NCBI GenBank assembly: GCA_017883235.1 | Contig: JADGNY010000038.1 | Coordinates: 1 to 50,560, forward strand | Direction of reading: 5' to 3' | Origin: Thermoanaerobaculia bacterium | GTDB taxonomy: Bacteria > Acidobacteriota > Thermoanaerobaculia > Gp7-AA8 | DNA: 50,560 nt | Part shown: piece by piece, positions 16,073-24,778 of the stretch | How the letters are laid out: each line of letters starts with the position of its first letter | Numbering within the stretch: the first letter of the stretch is position 1 | Notes under the pieces: model-generated | The model's input: only the letters and a program-made list of their open reading frames with translations | Told to the model about the DNA's origin: nothing | Database searches by the model: none | Made by a program: the position numbers and the translations under genes

Positions 16073-18532
16073 ATGGCCACGAACCGAAAAATACCGGCGA
16101 ACGCAGCCCCATCCGAGGGGACGGAGGGGGAGATTCCGAAGAGTCTTCCCATCATCCCGCTGGTCTCCTCCGTTCTCTTTCCCAACGGCGTGCTCTCGCT
16201 GCAGGTGGGGATCGACCGGAACGTCCGCCTGCTGAAGAGCCTCGGCGACGATCAGAATCTCATCGCCGCGTTCTGTCAGAAGAGCGGTGACAAGGAGAAT
16301 CCTCGACCCGAGGACCTCTCGCAGATCGGCGTGCTGGCCGCCATCGTCCAGCGGCTGCCGCTCTCGTCGGATCGCTACCAGGTGTTTCTGCAGGGGAAAG
16401 GGCGCGTCGAGCTGGTGCAGATGCTCCAGACCGAGCCGTACTTCGAAGGGGTGCTCCGCGAGGTCGCGCCGCGTCCGAGCCCGAAGAACGTCAAGACCGA
16501 CAACCTGATGAACAAGGCCATGTCGCTCTTCGAGAAGCTTGTGGAGAGTGATTCGAAGTACTCCAACGAGCTACTCAACATTCTGCGGATGAACATGGCC
16601 GAAGGGCCGGACACCTTCGCCGACCTCCTTTCCTCGTTCGTCAACTTCGCGCTCGAGGAAAAGCAACTCCTGCTCGAGACCGTGAACCCGATCGTGCGGC
16701 TGGAACTGCTCGTCGATTCGATCCAGCGCGATCTCGGCAAAGCCACCTTCGACAAGGAACTGCAGCGGCAGATTCAGACGTCGATCGACCGCCGCGAGCG
16801 CGAGACGTATCTACGCGAACAGCTCCGGGTCATCCAGGACGAGCTCGGCGACACGAACGCCTCGGACCGGGAGGCGGATACGTACCGCGATCGTGTGGAG
16901 ACACTTCCGCTGTCCGAGGATCACAAGCAATCGCTGCGCCGCGAGGTGAACCGGCTCGGGCAGCTTTCGCCCTCGTCAAGCGATTACGCCGTCATCAAAG
17001 GCCACCTCGACACCGTCTTCCAGGTTCCCTGGGCGGAGAAGACCGAAGACCGGCTCGATCTCGTCCGCGCCGAGGAGATCCTCGATGAGCGGCATCACGG
17101 GCTGGAGAAGGTGAAGGAGCGCGTGCTGGAGTTTCTGGCCGTGCTCAAACTGAAGGGCGACCTGAAAGGGCCGATCCTTTGCTTCGTCGGCCCGCCCGGA
17201 GTCGGCAAGACCTCGCTCGGCGCGGCTATCGCCGACGCCCTCGGCCGCAAGTTCGTGCGCATGGCCGTCGGCGGGGTGACGGATGAATCGGAGATCCGCG
17301 GGCATCGCAAGACCTATATCGGCGCAATGCCGGGAAAGGTGATCCAAAGCTACATTCAGGTCGGCGTGAACAACCCGCTGATCATGATCGACGAGATCGA
17401 CAAGATCGGAAAGGATTACCGGGGCGATCCCGCCTCGGCGCTCCTGGAGGTGCTGGACACGAAGCAGAACAACGCCTTCGTCGACCGCTATCTCGAGATT
17501 CCGTACGATCTCTCCCACACGCTCTTCATCGGCACAGCCAACATGCTCGACACCATCCCGAGCCCGCTGCGAGACCGTATGGAAGTGATCCGGCTCTCCG
17601 GCTACACCGAGATGGAGAAGCTCGAGATCGCGAAGAAGCATCTCGTGCCCGAACTGCTCGAGAACCACGGCCTTGTCGCCGCACAGGTGACCCTCAGCGA
17701 TGAGGCGATCCTCGAGGTCATCCGCGACTACACCGGCGAGGCGGGCGTTCGCAACCTGGAGCGCAAACTGGCGACCATTCTCCGCAAGATCGCCCGCAAA
17801 GTGGCCAGCGGGTCCGAGGATCACTACACGGTTGAGAAAGGCGACATGGATGCCTACCTCGGCCTGCCGTCGTACGAACACGAGTTCGCGGAGCGGCATC
17901 CGGAAGTCGGCGTTACCACCGGTCTGGCCTGGACGCAGTTCGGCGGCGAGATCATGTTCATCGAAGCGACCCGGATGGCGGGCAGCGGACGGACCACGGT
18001 CACCGGCCAGCTCGGCGACGTGATGCGCGAATCGGTGACGGCGGCCTACTCATACGTCCGCTCGAAGGCGAAGGACCTCGACATCGACGACAAGAAGTTC
18101 ACGGAGAACGACATTCACATCCATTTCCCCGCCGGAGCGATTCCGAAGGACGGGCCCTCGGCAGGCGTGGCCATCGCCACATGCATCGCCTCGGTCATGG
18201 GCGACCGGCCGGTGCGGCATGATGTGGCAATGACCGGCGAGATCACGCTTCGCGGTAAAGTGCTCTCCGTCGGCGGCATCAAAGAGAAAGTGATGGCAGC
18301 GCAGCGGGCCAACATCAAGACGGTGGTGCTGCCGGAAGGGAATCGCAAAGATCTCACCGAAGTGCCTGACGAAGTGAAGCAAGGACTCAACTTCATCTTC
18401 GCCGAGCGCGTCGAGAACGTCTGGAAAGAAACTCTGATCCCGCTGGTTGTGGCGCGTCCAAGCAGCCGCAAGTACGATGACGCGGAGTACAAAGCCGAGC
18501 ATCCGAAGAGCGACCGGCCCGAACAGCGATGA
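16073..18532 (+). CDS. lon: ATP-dependent protease Lon
   Basis: 819 residues with full Lon architecture. The N-terminal substrate-binding domain starts at about residue 23 ([20 protein letters not shown]). The AAA+ module has Walker [10 protein letters not shown] at 373-381 and Walker [11 protein letters not shown] near 440. The C-terminal serine protease has catalytic Ser696 in KDGPSAGVA and Lys737 in GGIKEKV. It degrades misfolded and regulatory proteins in the cytoplasm. Lon is often heat-shock regulated, but no recognisable CIRCE or sigma32 site lies in the short upstream gap. Its TGA overlaps the next ATG (ATGA), so it heads an operon. Confidence 0.98.
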   Translation: MATNRKIPANAAPSEGTEGEIPKSLPIIPLVSSVLFPNGVLSLQVGIDRNVRLLKSLGDDQNLIAAFCQKSGDKENPRPEDLSQIGVLAAIVQRLPLSSDRYQVFLQGKGRVELVQMLQTEPYFEGVLREVAPRPSPKNVKTDNLMNKAMSLFEKLVESDSKYSNELLNILRMNMAEGPDTFADLLSSFVNFALEEKQLLLETVNPIVRLELLVDSIQRDLGKATFDKELQRQIQTSIDRRERETYLREQLRVIQDELGDTNASDREADTYRDRVETLPLSEDHKQSLRREVNRLGQLSPSSSDYAVIKGHLDTVFQVPWAEKTEDRLDLVRAEEILDERHHGLEKVKERVLEFLAVLKLKGDLKGPILCFVGPPGVGKTSLGAAIADALGRKFVRMAVGGVTDESEIRGHRKTYIGAMPGKVIQSYIQVGVNNPLIMIDEIDKIGKDYRGDPASALLEVLDTKQNNAFVDRYLEIPYDLSHTLFIGTANMLDTIPSPLRDRMEVIRLSGYTEMEKLEIAKKHLVPELLENHGLVAAQVTLSDEAILEVIRDYTGEAGVRNLERKLATILRKIARKVASGSEDHYTVEKGDMDAYLGLPSYEHEFAERHPEVGVTTGLAWTQFGGEIMFIEATRMAGSGRTTVTGQLGDVMRESVTAAYSYVRSKAKDLDIDDKKFTENDIHIHFPAGAIPKDGPSAGVAIATCIASVMGDRPVRHDVAMTGEITLRGKVLSVGGIKEKVMAAQRANIKTVVLPEGNRKDLTEVPDEVKQGLNFIFAERVENVWKETLIPLVVARPSSRKYDDAEYKAEHPKSDRPEQR

Positions 18533-19317
18533 AAGAAACGATGAAAGGCGGCTTGCTCGACAATCTCCTGTTCGCCGCGCTCGTCGTCCTGGCCTTCGGT
18601 ATCAGTACCTACCTCTGTTTCAACTTCTTCATCCGCGGGCGTTCGGTCTCGACGCCGAATCTGGTGGGCAGGTCGGTGGACGATGGAAAAGCGGTCTGCC
18701 AGGAGCTGGGCGTGAGCCTGGTGGTCGAGACGGATCATCGCCGGAACTCCGACAAGATCGCCGCCGGCAACATCGTCTGGCAGAACCGCACGCCCGGTAC
18801 GACGAACCTGGTGAAGCGCGGAACGGACATCCATGTCGAGCTGAGCGCCGGTCCGCTGGTGCTGGGTGTGCCCGATCTGGCGGGCCAATCGCCGCGCACC
18901 GCGCTTCTGCGCCTCGGGCAGCAGAACCTGAAACTCGGCAATCTGGCCTATGTCGACAGCCCCGTGCCTCACGGAATCATGGCCGAGGACCCGCCGAAGG
19001 GAACGGTCGTGGCGGCGCAGACGGCGGTATCGCTGCTCGTCGGTGTGCCGCCATCACCTCCGGCTTACGTGATGCCGGACCTGATCGACCACTCGCTGGA
19101 CGCGGTGCGTCCGGTTCTGGAGGGCCGCGGGCTCAACGTCTCGAACGTGAAGTTCGAGTCGTATCCGGGCATCGCGGACGGCATTATCATTCGCCAGTTC
19201 CCGTTGCGCGGCGCACCGGTCGGCGGCCGCGATCCGATCACGGTCGTGGTCAGCCGGCAGGAGGAAGGCAGCATCATCGAGCAGCCGGCAGCCGTCCCAC
19301 CAACCAGCACACAATGA
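18529..19317 (+). CDS. Membrane-anchored PASTA-domain protein
   Basis: 262 residues: a short cytoplasmic N-terminus, one membrane span at about 9-31 ([18 protein letters not shown]), then three PASTA repeats (starting near [27 protein letters not shown] and [15 protein letters not shown]) and a proline-rich tail. PASTA domains bind peptidoglycan fragments or act as spacers. No kinase or transpeptidase domain is attached, unlike PknB or PBP proteins. It overlaps lon by ATGA and rpe by ATGA. The periplasmic location and cell-wall role are inferred from the domain. Confidence 0.88.
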   Translation: MKETMKGGLLDNLLFAALVVLAFGISTYLCFNFFIRGRSVSTPNLVGRSVDDGKAVCQELGVSLVVETDHRRNSDKIAAGNIVWQNRTPGTTNLVKRGTDIHVELSAGPLVLGVPDLAGQSPRTALLRLGQQNLKLGNLAYVDSPVPHGIMAEDPPKGTVVAAQTAVSLLVGVPPSPPAYVMPDLIDHSLDAVRPVLEGRGLNVSNVKFESYPGIADGIIIRQFPLRGAPVGGRDPITVVVSRQEEGSIIEQPAAVPPTSTQ

Positions 19318-19982
19318 CCCGTATCCAGATCGCGCCGTCGCTCCTCTCCGCCGACTTTTCCCGGCTTGCGGAGGAGTTGCACGATGTCGAGGCAGGCGGT
19401 GCCGACCTTCTCCATCTCGACGTCATGGACGGCCACTTCGTGCCGAACCTGACCATCGGGCCGGCGGTGGTGAAGGCCTGCCGGGCGCAGACGAAGCTGC
19501 TGTTCGACTGTCACCTGATGATTGCCGAGCCGCAGCGCTACGTCGACGCATTCCTGAAGGCTGGTGCCGGAATGATCTCCGTTCACCAGGAAGCGGAGCC
19601 GCATCTGCAGCGGGCGTTGCAGATGATCCGCGATGGCGGTGCCAGGGCAGGGATCGCCATCAACCCGGCGACGCCGGCGGAATCGCTGACCACGGCCATC
19701 GAGTTCTGCGACTTCGTTCTGGTGATGACGGTCAACCCCGGCTTCGGCGGACAAACATTCATCGAACCTGTGGTGGGCAAGATCCGTCATATAGCGCAGA
19801 TGATCAGAGAACGAGGTGTTCCGGTCGATATCGAGGTCGACGGCGGCATCGATGCGGCGACGGCGCCGCTGGTGGTGGCTGCCGGCGCGCGCATCCTCGT
19901 GGCCGGTTCGGCCGTTTTCGGACAGCCCGACCGTAAAGCGGCAATGGAAGCGATCCGAAACAGCGTTAGCGTGAGAGTTTAG
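19314..19982 (+). CDS. rpe: Ribulose-phosphate 3-epimerase
   Basis: A 222-residue TIM barrel interconverting ribulose-5-phosphate and xylulose-5-phosphate. IAPSLLSADFSRLAEEL opens the barrel, and LHLDVMDGHFVPNLTIGP supplies metal and proton-transfer residues. CHLMI, MTVNPGFGGQTFI and VDIEVDGGID carry the remaining active-site and phosphate-binding residues. Start ATG 19314 overlaps the PASTA stop (ATGA). The same frame stays open for about 870 bases upstream, but only because it shadows lon and the PASTA gene. Confidence 0.97.
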   Translation: MTRIQIAPSLLSADFSRLAEELHDVEAGGADLLHLDVMDGHFVPNLTIGPAVVKACRAQTKLLFDCHLMIAEPQRYVDAFLKAGAGMISVHQEAEPHLQRALQMIRDGGARAGIAINPATPAESLTTAIEFCDFVLVMTVNPGFGGQTFIEPVVGKIRHIAQMIRERGVPVDIEVDGGIDAATAPLVVAAGARILVAGSAVFGQPDRKAAMEAIRNSVSVRV

Positions 19983-20014
19983 TGGCCGCTTGGTCACTCA
20001 AAATCGGAGGCAGA

Positions 20015-20827
20015 TTGAAAAAGACATTGACCCTCATCGCGATCCTTGCGGTCGCGCTCGCCGGCTGCCGGCACACGTTCCGCGGCGGCGGAGGCGGAAG
20101 CAGTGCCACCAAGTCGATGCGCACGAGCTTTGATCCGGCGCTGGCGAAGATGCCGAAAGAAAAGGTGTTCCAGCTAGGCGAAGACCAGTTCGCGAAGAAG
20201 AAGTACCAGAAGGCCCGCCAGTACTACTCGCACGTCTACGAGACCTTCCCGAACGACCCGCTGGGCCGGCGCGCTCTCCTACGCGTCGCGGACGCTTACT
20301 ACGAGCAGGGTGACGCGACGAATCTTGTCGAGGCGCAGTACAAATACCGCGACTTCATCAATCGCTATCCCGGCAGCGACCGCGCGGATTACGCGATGGT
20401 GCAGATCGCGATGTGCTCCTACAAACAGATGGAGCGTCCCGACCGGGACCAGCAGAAGACGCGTGAGGCTCTGGAGAAGTTCGGCGATGCCGTGAAGAGC
20501 TACCCGAAGAGTCCTCTCCGGCCGGAGATGGACAAGCGGTTGCAGGACGTGCTCGACCGTCTGGCCAGGCACGATCACATCATCGCCCAGTACTACATCA
20601 AGCGTCGCAGCTACAACGCCGCGGTACAGCGGCTGAACGGTATCGTGGAGACGTATCCGAACTACAGCTCGCGCGACGGCGTTTTCTTCGATCTCGCAAC
20701 CGCGCTGTCGGGGCTCGGACGGACCGCCGAGGCCCGCCTCTACTATGAGCGGGTGCTCTCTGAGTTTCCGCAAAGCACGTATGCCGGCAAGGCGAAGCAG
20801 AAGCTGGGGAACATGAAGACAGCATGA
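20015..20827 (+). CDS. bamD: Outer-membrane assembly lipoprotein BamD
   Basis: A 270-residue TPR lipoprotein. Start TTG 20015 is chosen because GGAGG lies just upstream and because it places a clean signal peptide (LKKTLTLIAILAVALAGC) with lipobox Cys18 at the start; GTG 19982 would put 11 residues ahead of it. Repeats such as FAKKKYQKARQYYSHVYETF and EQGDATNLVEAQYKYRDFIN match YfiO/ComL. BamD works with BamA in inserting beta-barrels, which fits the barrel proteins in this window. The 3' end overlaps cpoB by ATGA. Confidence 0.92.
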   Translation: MKKTLTLIAILAVALAGCRHTFRGGGGGSSATKSMRTSFDPALAKMPKEKVFQLGEDQFAKKKYQKARQYYSHVYETFPNDPLGRRALLRVADAYYEQGDATNLVEAQYKYRDFINRYPGSDRADYAMVQIAMCSYKQMERPDRDQQKTREALEKFGDAVKSYPKSPLRPEMDKRLQDVLDRLARHDHIIAQYYIKRRSYNAAVQRLNGIVETYPNYSSRDGVFFDLATALSGLGRTAEARLYYERVLSEFPQSTYAGKAKQKLGNMKTA

Positions 20828-21567
20828 AAACGTACGTGGCGGCCATCGTTCTCCTCCTCAGCCTGACGGCGTGCGCGACCCAGCACGCCGGCGAGAAGGA
20901 GCCGCCGTCCCTCGTGCCGCCCGCTGACGTCGCGGTACCAACGAACCCTGCCACGGAGGCCCGGCTCGCGGAGTTGCAGACGTCGATGACGGAGCTTCTC
21001 GAGCGGATGGATGTGCTCAACGCCCGGATCGCCAGGTTGGAATCGTCGCAGAACGAGCCACGTGTCGTGCAGGCGCCGGTACGAGCGGCCGAGCCGGTGC
21101 CGGTGCCGCGCGCGGCGGAACCTGCTCCGGCGGTTGTCACGGCGCCTGCGCCAGTGCGCCCGGCATCGGTAAGCGGACCGCTCCAGTCGGCCGCGATTGC
21201 CGACAGCTACCGCGGCGCGCTGATTCTCTACGGCAAAGGGCGGATGGCCGACGCGCGCGCGGCTCTACAGCGGGTTTTCGATGCCGATCCGGGCGGCGAG
21301 CTTGCCGACAACGCCCTCTACTGGATCGGCGAGACGTACTATGCGGGCGCCGATTACAGCAGCGCCATGCGCTTCTACGAGCGGGTGACGAAGGAGTACC
21401 CCGAGCAGAACAAGGCCCCCGACGCCATGTTCAAGATCGGACTGACGTTTGCGAAGACCGGCGACCTCGGCATGGCCCGGAAGACCTTCGAAGAGGTGAT
21501 CAAGCGCTACCCGTACTCGACCGCCGCCTCCTCGGCGAAGCTTGAGATGAAGCGGGTTCGGTACTGA
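20824..21567 (+). CDS. cpoB: CpoB/YbgF-like TPR lipoprotein
   Basis: 247 residues: signal peptide with lipobox LTAC (Cys17), a coiled coil at about 44-76 (ARLAELQTSMTELLERMDVL), a proline/alanine linker, then three TPR units (YRGALILYGKGRMADARAAL, ALYWIGETYYAGADYSSAMR, FKIGLTFAKTGDLGMARKTF). The order coiled coil, linker, TPR is that of YbgF/CpoB, which links Tol-Pal function and peptidoglycan synthesis. CpoB is usually a soluble periplasmic protein, so the lipid anchor is a variation. No tol or pal genes are next to it. Confidence 0.85.
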   Translation: MKTYVAAIVLLLSLTACATQHAGEKEPPSLVPPADVAVPTNPATEARLAELQTSMTELLERMDVLNARIARLESSQNEPRVVQAPVRAAEPVPVPRAAEPAPAVVTAPAPVRPASVSGPLQSAAIADSYRGALILYGKGRMADARAALQRVFDADPGGELADNALYWIGETYYAGADYSSAMRFYERVTKEYPEQNKAPDAMFKIGLTFAKTGDLGMARKTFEEVIKRYPYSTAASSAKLEMKRVRY

Positions 21568-21590
21568 GTTGCCGATACAATCCCCACTCC

Positions 21591-22343
21591 ATGCCTGACG
21601 AAACCGAAAGCGGAGCATCGCTCTTGGCGCGCAGGGAGTACGCGCGCGCCGTCCCTCTCCTGAAACGCGATCTCGGTAAGTACCAGTCGAATCCCCGCAT
21701 CCGCCTTCAGTACGCCGATGCCCTGGCCGGAGCCGGTCAGGCCGAGGAAGCGATCGCCCAGTACCAGCACACGGCGCGGTATTACGAGGACAACGGCCTG
21801 ACCGTGCAGGCCATCGCCGTGGCCAAGAAGGGCGAGAAGCTGCGCGAGCGGCTTGCCGCGTCGCAACCGAAGGAGGTCACCGCGGGGAAGAGCGAGCCGC
21901 TTTTCACGAGGCCCGTGCCGAAGTCGCCGCTCTTCGAAGTATTGACGGACGAGGAACGCGACGCTCTCGTTCGGGAGATGGATCTCGAGTCGCACGACGA
22001 GGGGAGCGTCATCATCGGCGAGGGTCAGCCCGGAGCATCGATGTACATCATCGCCAACGGTGAAGTGAAGGTTTTCACCAACGGTCCGGGCGGCACGACG
22101 GTCTATCTGGCCAAGCTCGGTGAAGGGGATTTTTTCGGCGAAGTGAGCATGTTGACCGGCAAACCTCGCACCGCGACGATTACCGCGTCGCAGCGAACAG
22201 AGCTGCTTCGGCTGGACAAGGAAAAGCTCGACAACGCGCTGGCGAAGTATCCAGGCATCCGCAAAGTGCTGAACGAGTTCTATCAGCGCCGCGCGGAGCA
22301 TACGGTCGAGGCGATGATCGAGAGTTTGAAAAGGAAAGGATGA
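21591..22343 (+). CDS. TPR and cyclic-nucleotide-binding domain protein
   Basis: 250 residues. Residues 1-80 contain TPR-like helices (REYARAVPLLKRDLGKYQSN, YADALAGAGQAEEAIAQYQH). Residues about 115-230 form a cNMP-binding beta-roll: EGSVIIGEGQPGASMYIIAN, then the phosphate-binding cassette FFGEVSMLTGKPRTATITA. No DNA-binding HTH follows, so this is not a CRP-type regulator; it probably senses a nucleotide and acts by protein contacts. It continues the lon-cpoB operon after a 23-bp gap. Confidence 0.85.
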   Translation: MPDETESGASLLARREYARAVPLLKRDLGKYQSNPRIRLQYADALAGAGQAEEAIAQYQHTARYYEDNGLTVQAIAVAKKGEKLRERLAASQPKEVTAGKSEPLFTRPVPKSPLFEVLTDEERDALVREMDLESHDEGSVIIGEGQPGASMYIIANGEVKVFTNGPGGTTVYLAKLGEGDFFGEVSMLTGKPRTATITASQRTELLRLDKEKLDNALAKYPGIRKVLNEFYQRRAEHTVEAMIESLKRKG

Positions 22344-22346
22344 ATG

Positions 22347-22421
22347 ATGAAGGCTGAAGGATGAGGAACGATGGCGCAACCCGCGCCGTCATCCTTCATC
22401 CTTCCGCCTTCATCCTTTTTT
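22347..22421 (+). repeat. Hairpin of GAAGGATGA-type words, terminator-like
   Basis: The left arm 22347-22368 (GATGAAGGCTGAAGGATGAG) pairs with 22389-22415 (TCATCCTTCATCCTTCCGCC and following bases), and six T residues follow. It begins 4 bases after the stop of the cNMP gene and ends 7 bases before the def start. It could act as a terminator or attenuator between them. The arms are built from repeats of a short word, like other junction hairpins in this window. Confidence 0.7.
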
Positions 22422-22427
22422 CAGACT

Positions 22428-22943
22428 ATGGCCGTTCTTCCCATCGTCAAATACGGCGATCCGGTTCTACGCGATGCCACGAGACCCGTCACCGAGATCG
22501 ACGTGCCGCTGCAGAAATTGATCGACGACATGGTCGACACGATGTATGCCGCCCCCGGCGTCGGCCTGGCCGCGAATCAGGTCGGCGTCTCCAAACGCCT
22601 GGCGGTGATCGATCTCTCCGTCGGCAAGCGTCCAGGCGGCCTCCATGTCTTCGTCAATCCGGAGATGCTGGAGGCGGAAGGGGAGATCACGGAAGAGGAA
22701 GGCTGCCTCTCCATCCCTGATTTCGTCGAAGTGGTCACCCGCCCGGAACGCGTCAAGGTCCGCTATACCGACCGCAACGGCGAGCAGCGCGAGATCCGCG
22801 GGGAAGGCCTCATGGCACGCGCCCTCTGCCACGAGATCGACCACCTCAACGGCACCCTTTTCGTCGACCACCTCCGCGGCTTCAAGAAAGAACGGATCAT
22901 GAAAAAGATCCAGAAGCTGGTGAAGTCGGGGATGTGGGGATGA
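22428..22943 (+). CDS. def: Peptide deformylase
   Basis: A 171-residue enzyme removing the N-formyl group from nascent proteins. All three motifs are present: GVGLAANQ (44-51), EEGCLS with metal ligand Cys93, and HEIDH with His135, Glu136 and His139. ATG 22428 is chosen as the conserved start (MAVLPIVKYGDPVLR). The frame is open back to 22371 through the hairpin. It has no clear ribosome site of its own, since the hairpin and T-run sit right ahead of it. Confidence 0.96.
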   Translation: MAVLPIVKYGDPVLRDATRPVTEIDVPLQKLIDDMVDTMYAAPGVGLAANQVGVSKRLAVIDLSVGKRPGGLHVFVNPEMLEAEGEITEEEGCLSIPDFVEVVTRPERVKVRYTDRNGEQREIRGEGLMARALCHEIDHLNGTLFVDHLRGFKKERIMKKIQKLVKSGMWG

Positions 22944-22945
22944 CG

Positions 22946-23007
22946 CGGGAGTCGGGGTTCGGGAGTCGGAGCAGTAGTGGTCTCCGACCCCCGACCCCCG
23001 ACTCCCG
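22946..23007. repeat. Hairpin of GACTCCCGACCCCC-type words
   Basis: The arms 22946-22970 and 22983-23007 are 25-base reverse complements with one mismatch and a 12-base loop. It fills the gap between the convergent def and reductase genes. The same words form the hairpin inside the sulfatase gene at 31639-31717. It may serve as a bidirectional terminator, though without a T-run. Confidence 0.85.
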
Positions 23008-23010
23008 TGG

Positions 23011-23664
23011 CTACGGCATCGGTCCGAACGTCTCGCTGATCAGCCGTTTCGTATCGATCCCGTTTTCATGCAGCGCATCGGCGACGCGGCCGAGGAAAGG
23101 ATCGAAGCCGGCGGCCATCAACGTCGCGGCAGTCATGGCCTCGCGGTTGCGCGCGATCAGGACCTCGATTTTGCCGCTCTCGTGCACGATCGCCCCGTCG
23201 CGCGCCAGCGGGTCGAAGTCGCTCGCATAGAGGATGTTCCGTTGATCGGGCTCGTAAAGGACGCAGATCTTTCGCGGGTCGCCATTGGCGAGCATGCTCA
23301 GAACCATGCTGCGGATCGGGGCGATGCCGGTGTCTCCGGCCATGAAGACGATCTTGCGGCCGTCGTTCGGCGGCAGGACGAAATCACCGTACGGACCATC
23401 GATCGTCACCTGAGCGCCGGCGTCCAGACGCATCAGGGCCTTGCCGCCTCGGCCCGGACCGACCCGTACGCAGAGCTGCACCGCCCCCGGACGATGCGCT
23501 GCGGATGCGATCGTGTAGGCGCGCGACACTCCGTCCGGAAAGCGGAAGTTCACCCACTGCCCCGGCTCGAACGAAAACGATTCGTCGTCGAACGCCACCG
23601 TGATCTGCACCACGCTCGGTGCCAGCTCCTCGATCTCGGTCACGGCTGCATTGTGCGCGTGCAT
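23011..23664 (-). CDS. FNR-like flavin oxidoreductase
   Basis: 217 residues: an N-terminal FAD-binding barrel (FEPGQWVNFRFPDG, RAYTIAS at 48-54) and a C-terminal NAD(P)-binding fold (VFMAGDTGIAPIRSM around 107-120, with GDTGIAP as a GGTG variant; VLYEPDQRNILYASDF). There is no iron-sulfur cluster motif, so it resembles the reductase modules that feed electrons to oxygenases or ferredoxins. The partner is unknown. The C-terminal FGPMP aligns with the family's ending. It is monocistronic and convergent with def. Confidence 0.85.
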   Translation of the reverse strand: MHAHNAAVTEIEELAPSVVQITVAFDDESFSFEPGQWVNFRFPDGVSRAYTIASAAHRPGAVQLCVRVGPGRGGKALMRLDAGAQVTIDGPYGDFVLPPNDGRKIVFMAGDTGIAPIRSMVLSMLANGDPRKICVLYEPDQRNILYASDFDPLARDGAIVHESGKIEVLIARNREAMTAATLMAAGFDPFLGRVADALHENGIDTKRLISETFGPMP

Positions 23665-23671
23665 CGCCCGA

Positions 23672-24059
23672 GTATAACTGCGCGCTTCGCGCGCGTTGTC
23701 TGCGGCTTCGTCGCGTTGTCGGTTCCCTGCGCGCTGCGGCGCGCGTGGCCGTTCCAGGTGAGAGCGCGGCTAGCCCCCGGCTACCGCATTTCTCACAGTC
23801 TGCTTGAACCACTTGCGACTCCCTTCGTCGAGAGTCCTTCTCTCCCCGCGGTTTCTTGCGGGGGGAGAAGGACTCTCGATTGGAGGAACTGCCGAGAATG
23901 AACCGCTCGCGCGACTTACATCGTCCCAAGCGCCGTTTTGTCCAAACTAATCCCGACGTGAAAGCAACCGAGAGCCGACCAGGACCACGCGCGCCGCAGC
24001 GCGCAGACAACCGACAACGCGGCGAAGCCGCAGACAACGCGCGCGAAGCGCGCAGTTAC
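23672..24059. repeat. Long nested inverted repeat filling an intergenic region
   Basis: The outer arms, about 23672-23750 and 23985-24059, are near-perfect reverse complements (CTGCGCGCTTCGCGCGCGTT and GTCTGCGGCTTCG in one arm, their complements in the other). Between them an inner stem pairs 23828-23849 with about 23858-23879 (TCGAGAGTCCTTCTCTCCCC). The structure reaches from 8 bases upstream of the reductase start to the stop codon of the coiled-coil gene, so nothing else fits in this 390-bp gap. No coding capacity is supported there. Confidence 0.85.
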
Positions 24060-24721
24060 CGCAGCCACCCGGGCATGATGCCCTGCTTGCGAGCGTCCTC
24101 GCGGAACTGGTCGAGGGCTCGTTGTGCGCGCGTGATGGCCAGCTCGGCGGCCGGGATCTGATCGAGCGTGAGCTGCAGCTCGCTCGATTGATAGGTGAAC
24201 TGGTTGGGACGATATCCGAGGGAGACGAATTGCTCGACCTGACGCTTCAGCGCCTCGGCGCGGTCGCGCAGCAGGTCGACATCTTCTTTGGCCCGGCGGA
24301 CGGCGTCCTCGTGTGCGCGCGCCGCGGTGCGCCACGACCACTCGTCACCCTTTTCCGGCGCCTCGCGCGGCTCCGCGACCTTCTCGAGCTTCAACTCCTC
24401 CGCCGGCTTGCCGGAATGGTTCTTCTCCAGCTCGCGGAGCAGGCGGTCCCGCTCGGCGGCGGATACCTTCAACTTCCGGTCGCCGTCATTCGTCACGATC
24501 ACCATCCTCGTAACGGCGGCGCGCGTAGCGTCGAGATCGACGTCGCCCAGCGGGATCGAATAGAGTGAGCCGGCGGTCCGGAAAATGATGCGGCCCTGCT
24601 CCTCCTGGATCGGCCCATCGACGTCGAAGCGCGTGCCGTTGTGCAGGATCAGCGTGGTCGTGGGAATGGGCCGAGACGTGGAAAGCGCGGCCGCGAGGAG
24701 AAGGATGGCCAGGGAGTGCAT
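24056..24721 (-). CDS. Secreted coiled-coil protein of unknown function
   Basis: 221 residues with an N-terminal signal peptide (MHSLAILLLAAALSTSRP), a small beta region (TLILHNGTRFDVDGPIQEEQ, FRTAGSLYSIPLGDVD) and a long charged helix or coiled coil at about 85-215. The central motif LHNGTRFDVDGP resembles short periplasmic proteins next to surface genes in Acidobacteriota-type genomes, from memory. ATG 24721 gives the cleanest signal peptide. It is divergent from the CorC-like gene. Confidence 0.7.
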   Translation of the reverse strand: MHSLAILLLAAALSTSRPIPTTTLILHNGTRFDVDGPIQEEQGRIIFRTAGSLYSIPLGDVDLDATRAAVTRMVIVTNDGDRKLKVSAAERDRLLRELEKNHSGKPAEELKLEKVAEPREAPEKGDEWSWRTAARAHEDAVRRAKEDVDLLRDRAEALKRQVEQFVSLGYRPNQFTYQSSELQLTLDQIPAAELAITRAQRALDQFREDARKQGIMPGWLR

Positions 24722-24778
24722 GGGCAAATTATCGTCCTGATCCCCGTAGCGGTCCTGTAAACGTTACTATCTGCGTCC

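Noticed and set aside
18447-19313. Extended N-terminus for rpe in the long open frame
   Set aside because: The extension shadows lon and the PASTA gene; the conserved Rpe start is ATG 19314, with ATGA coupling.
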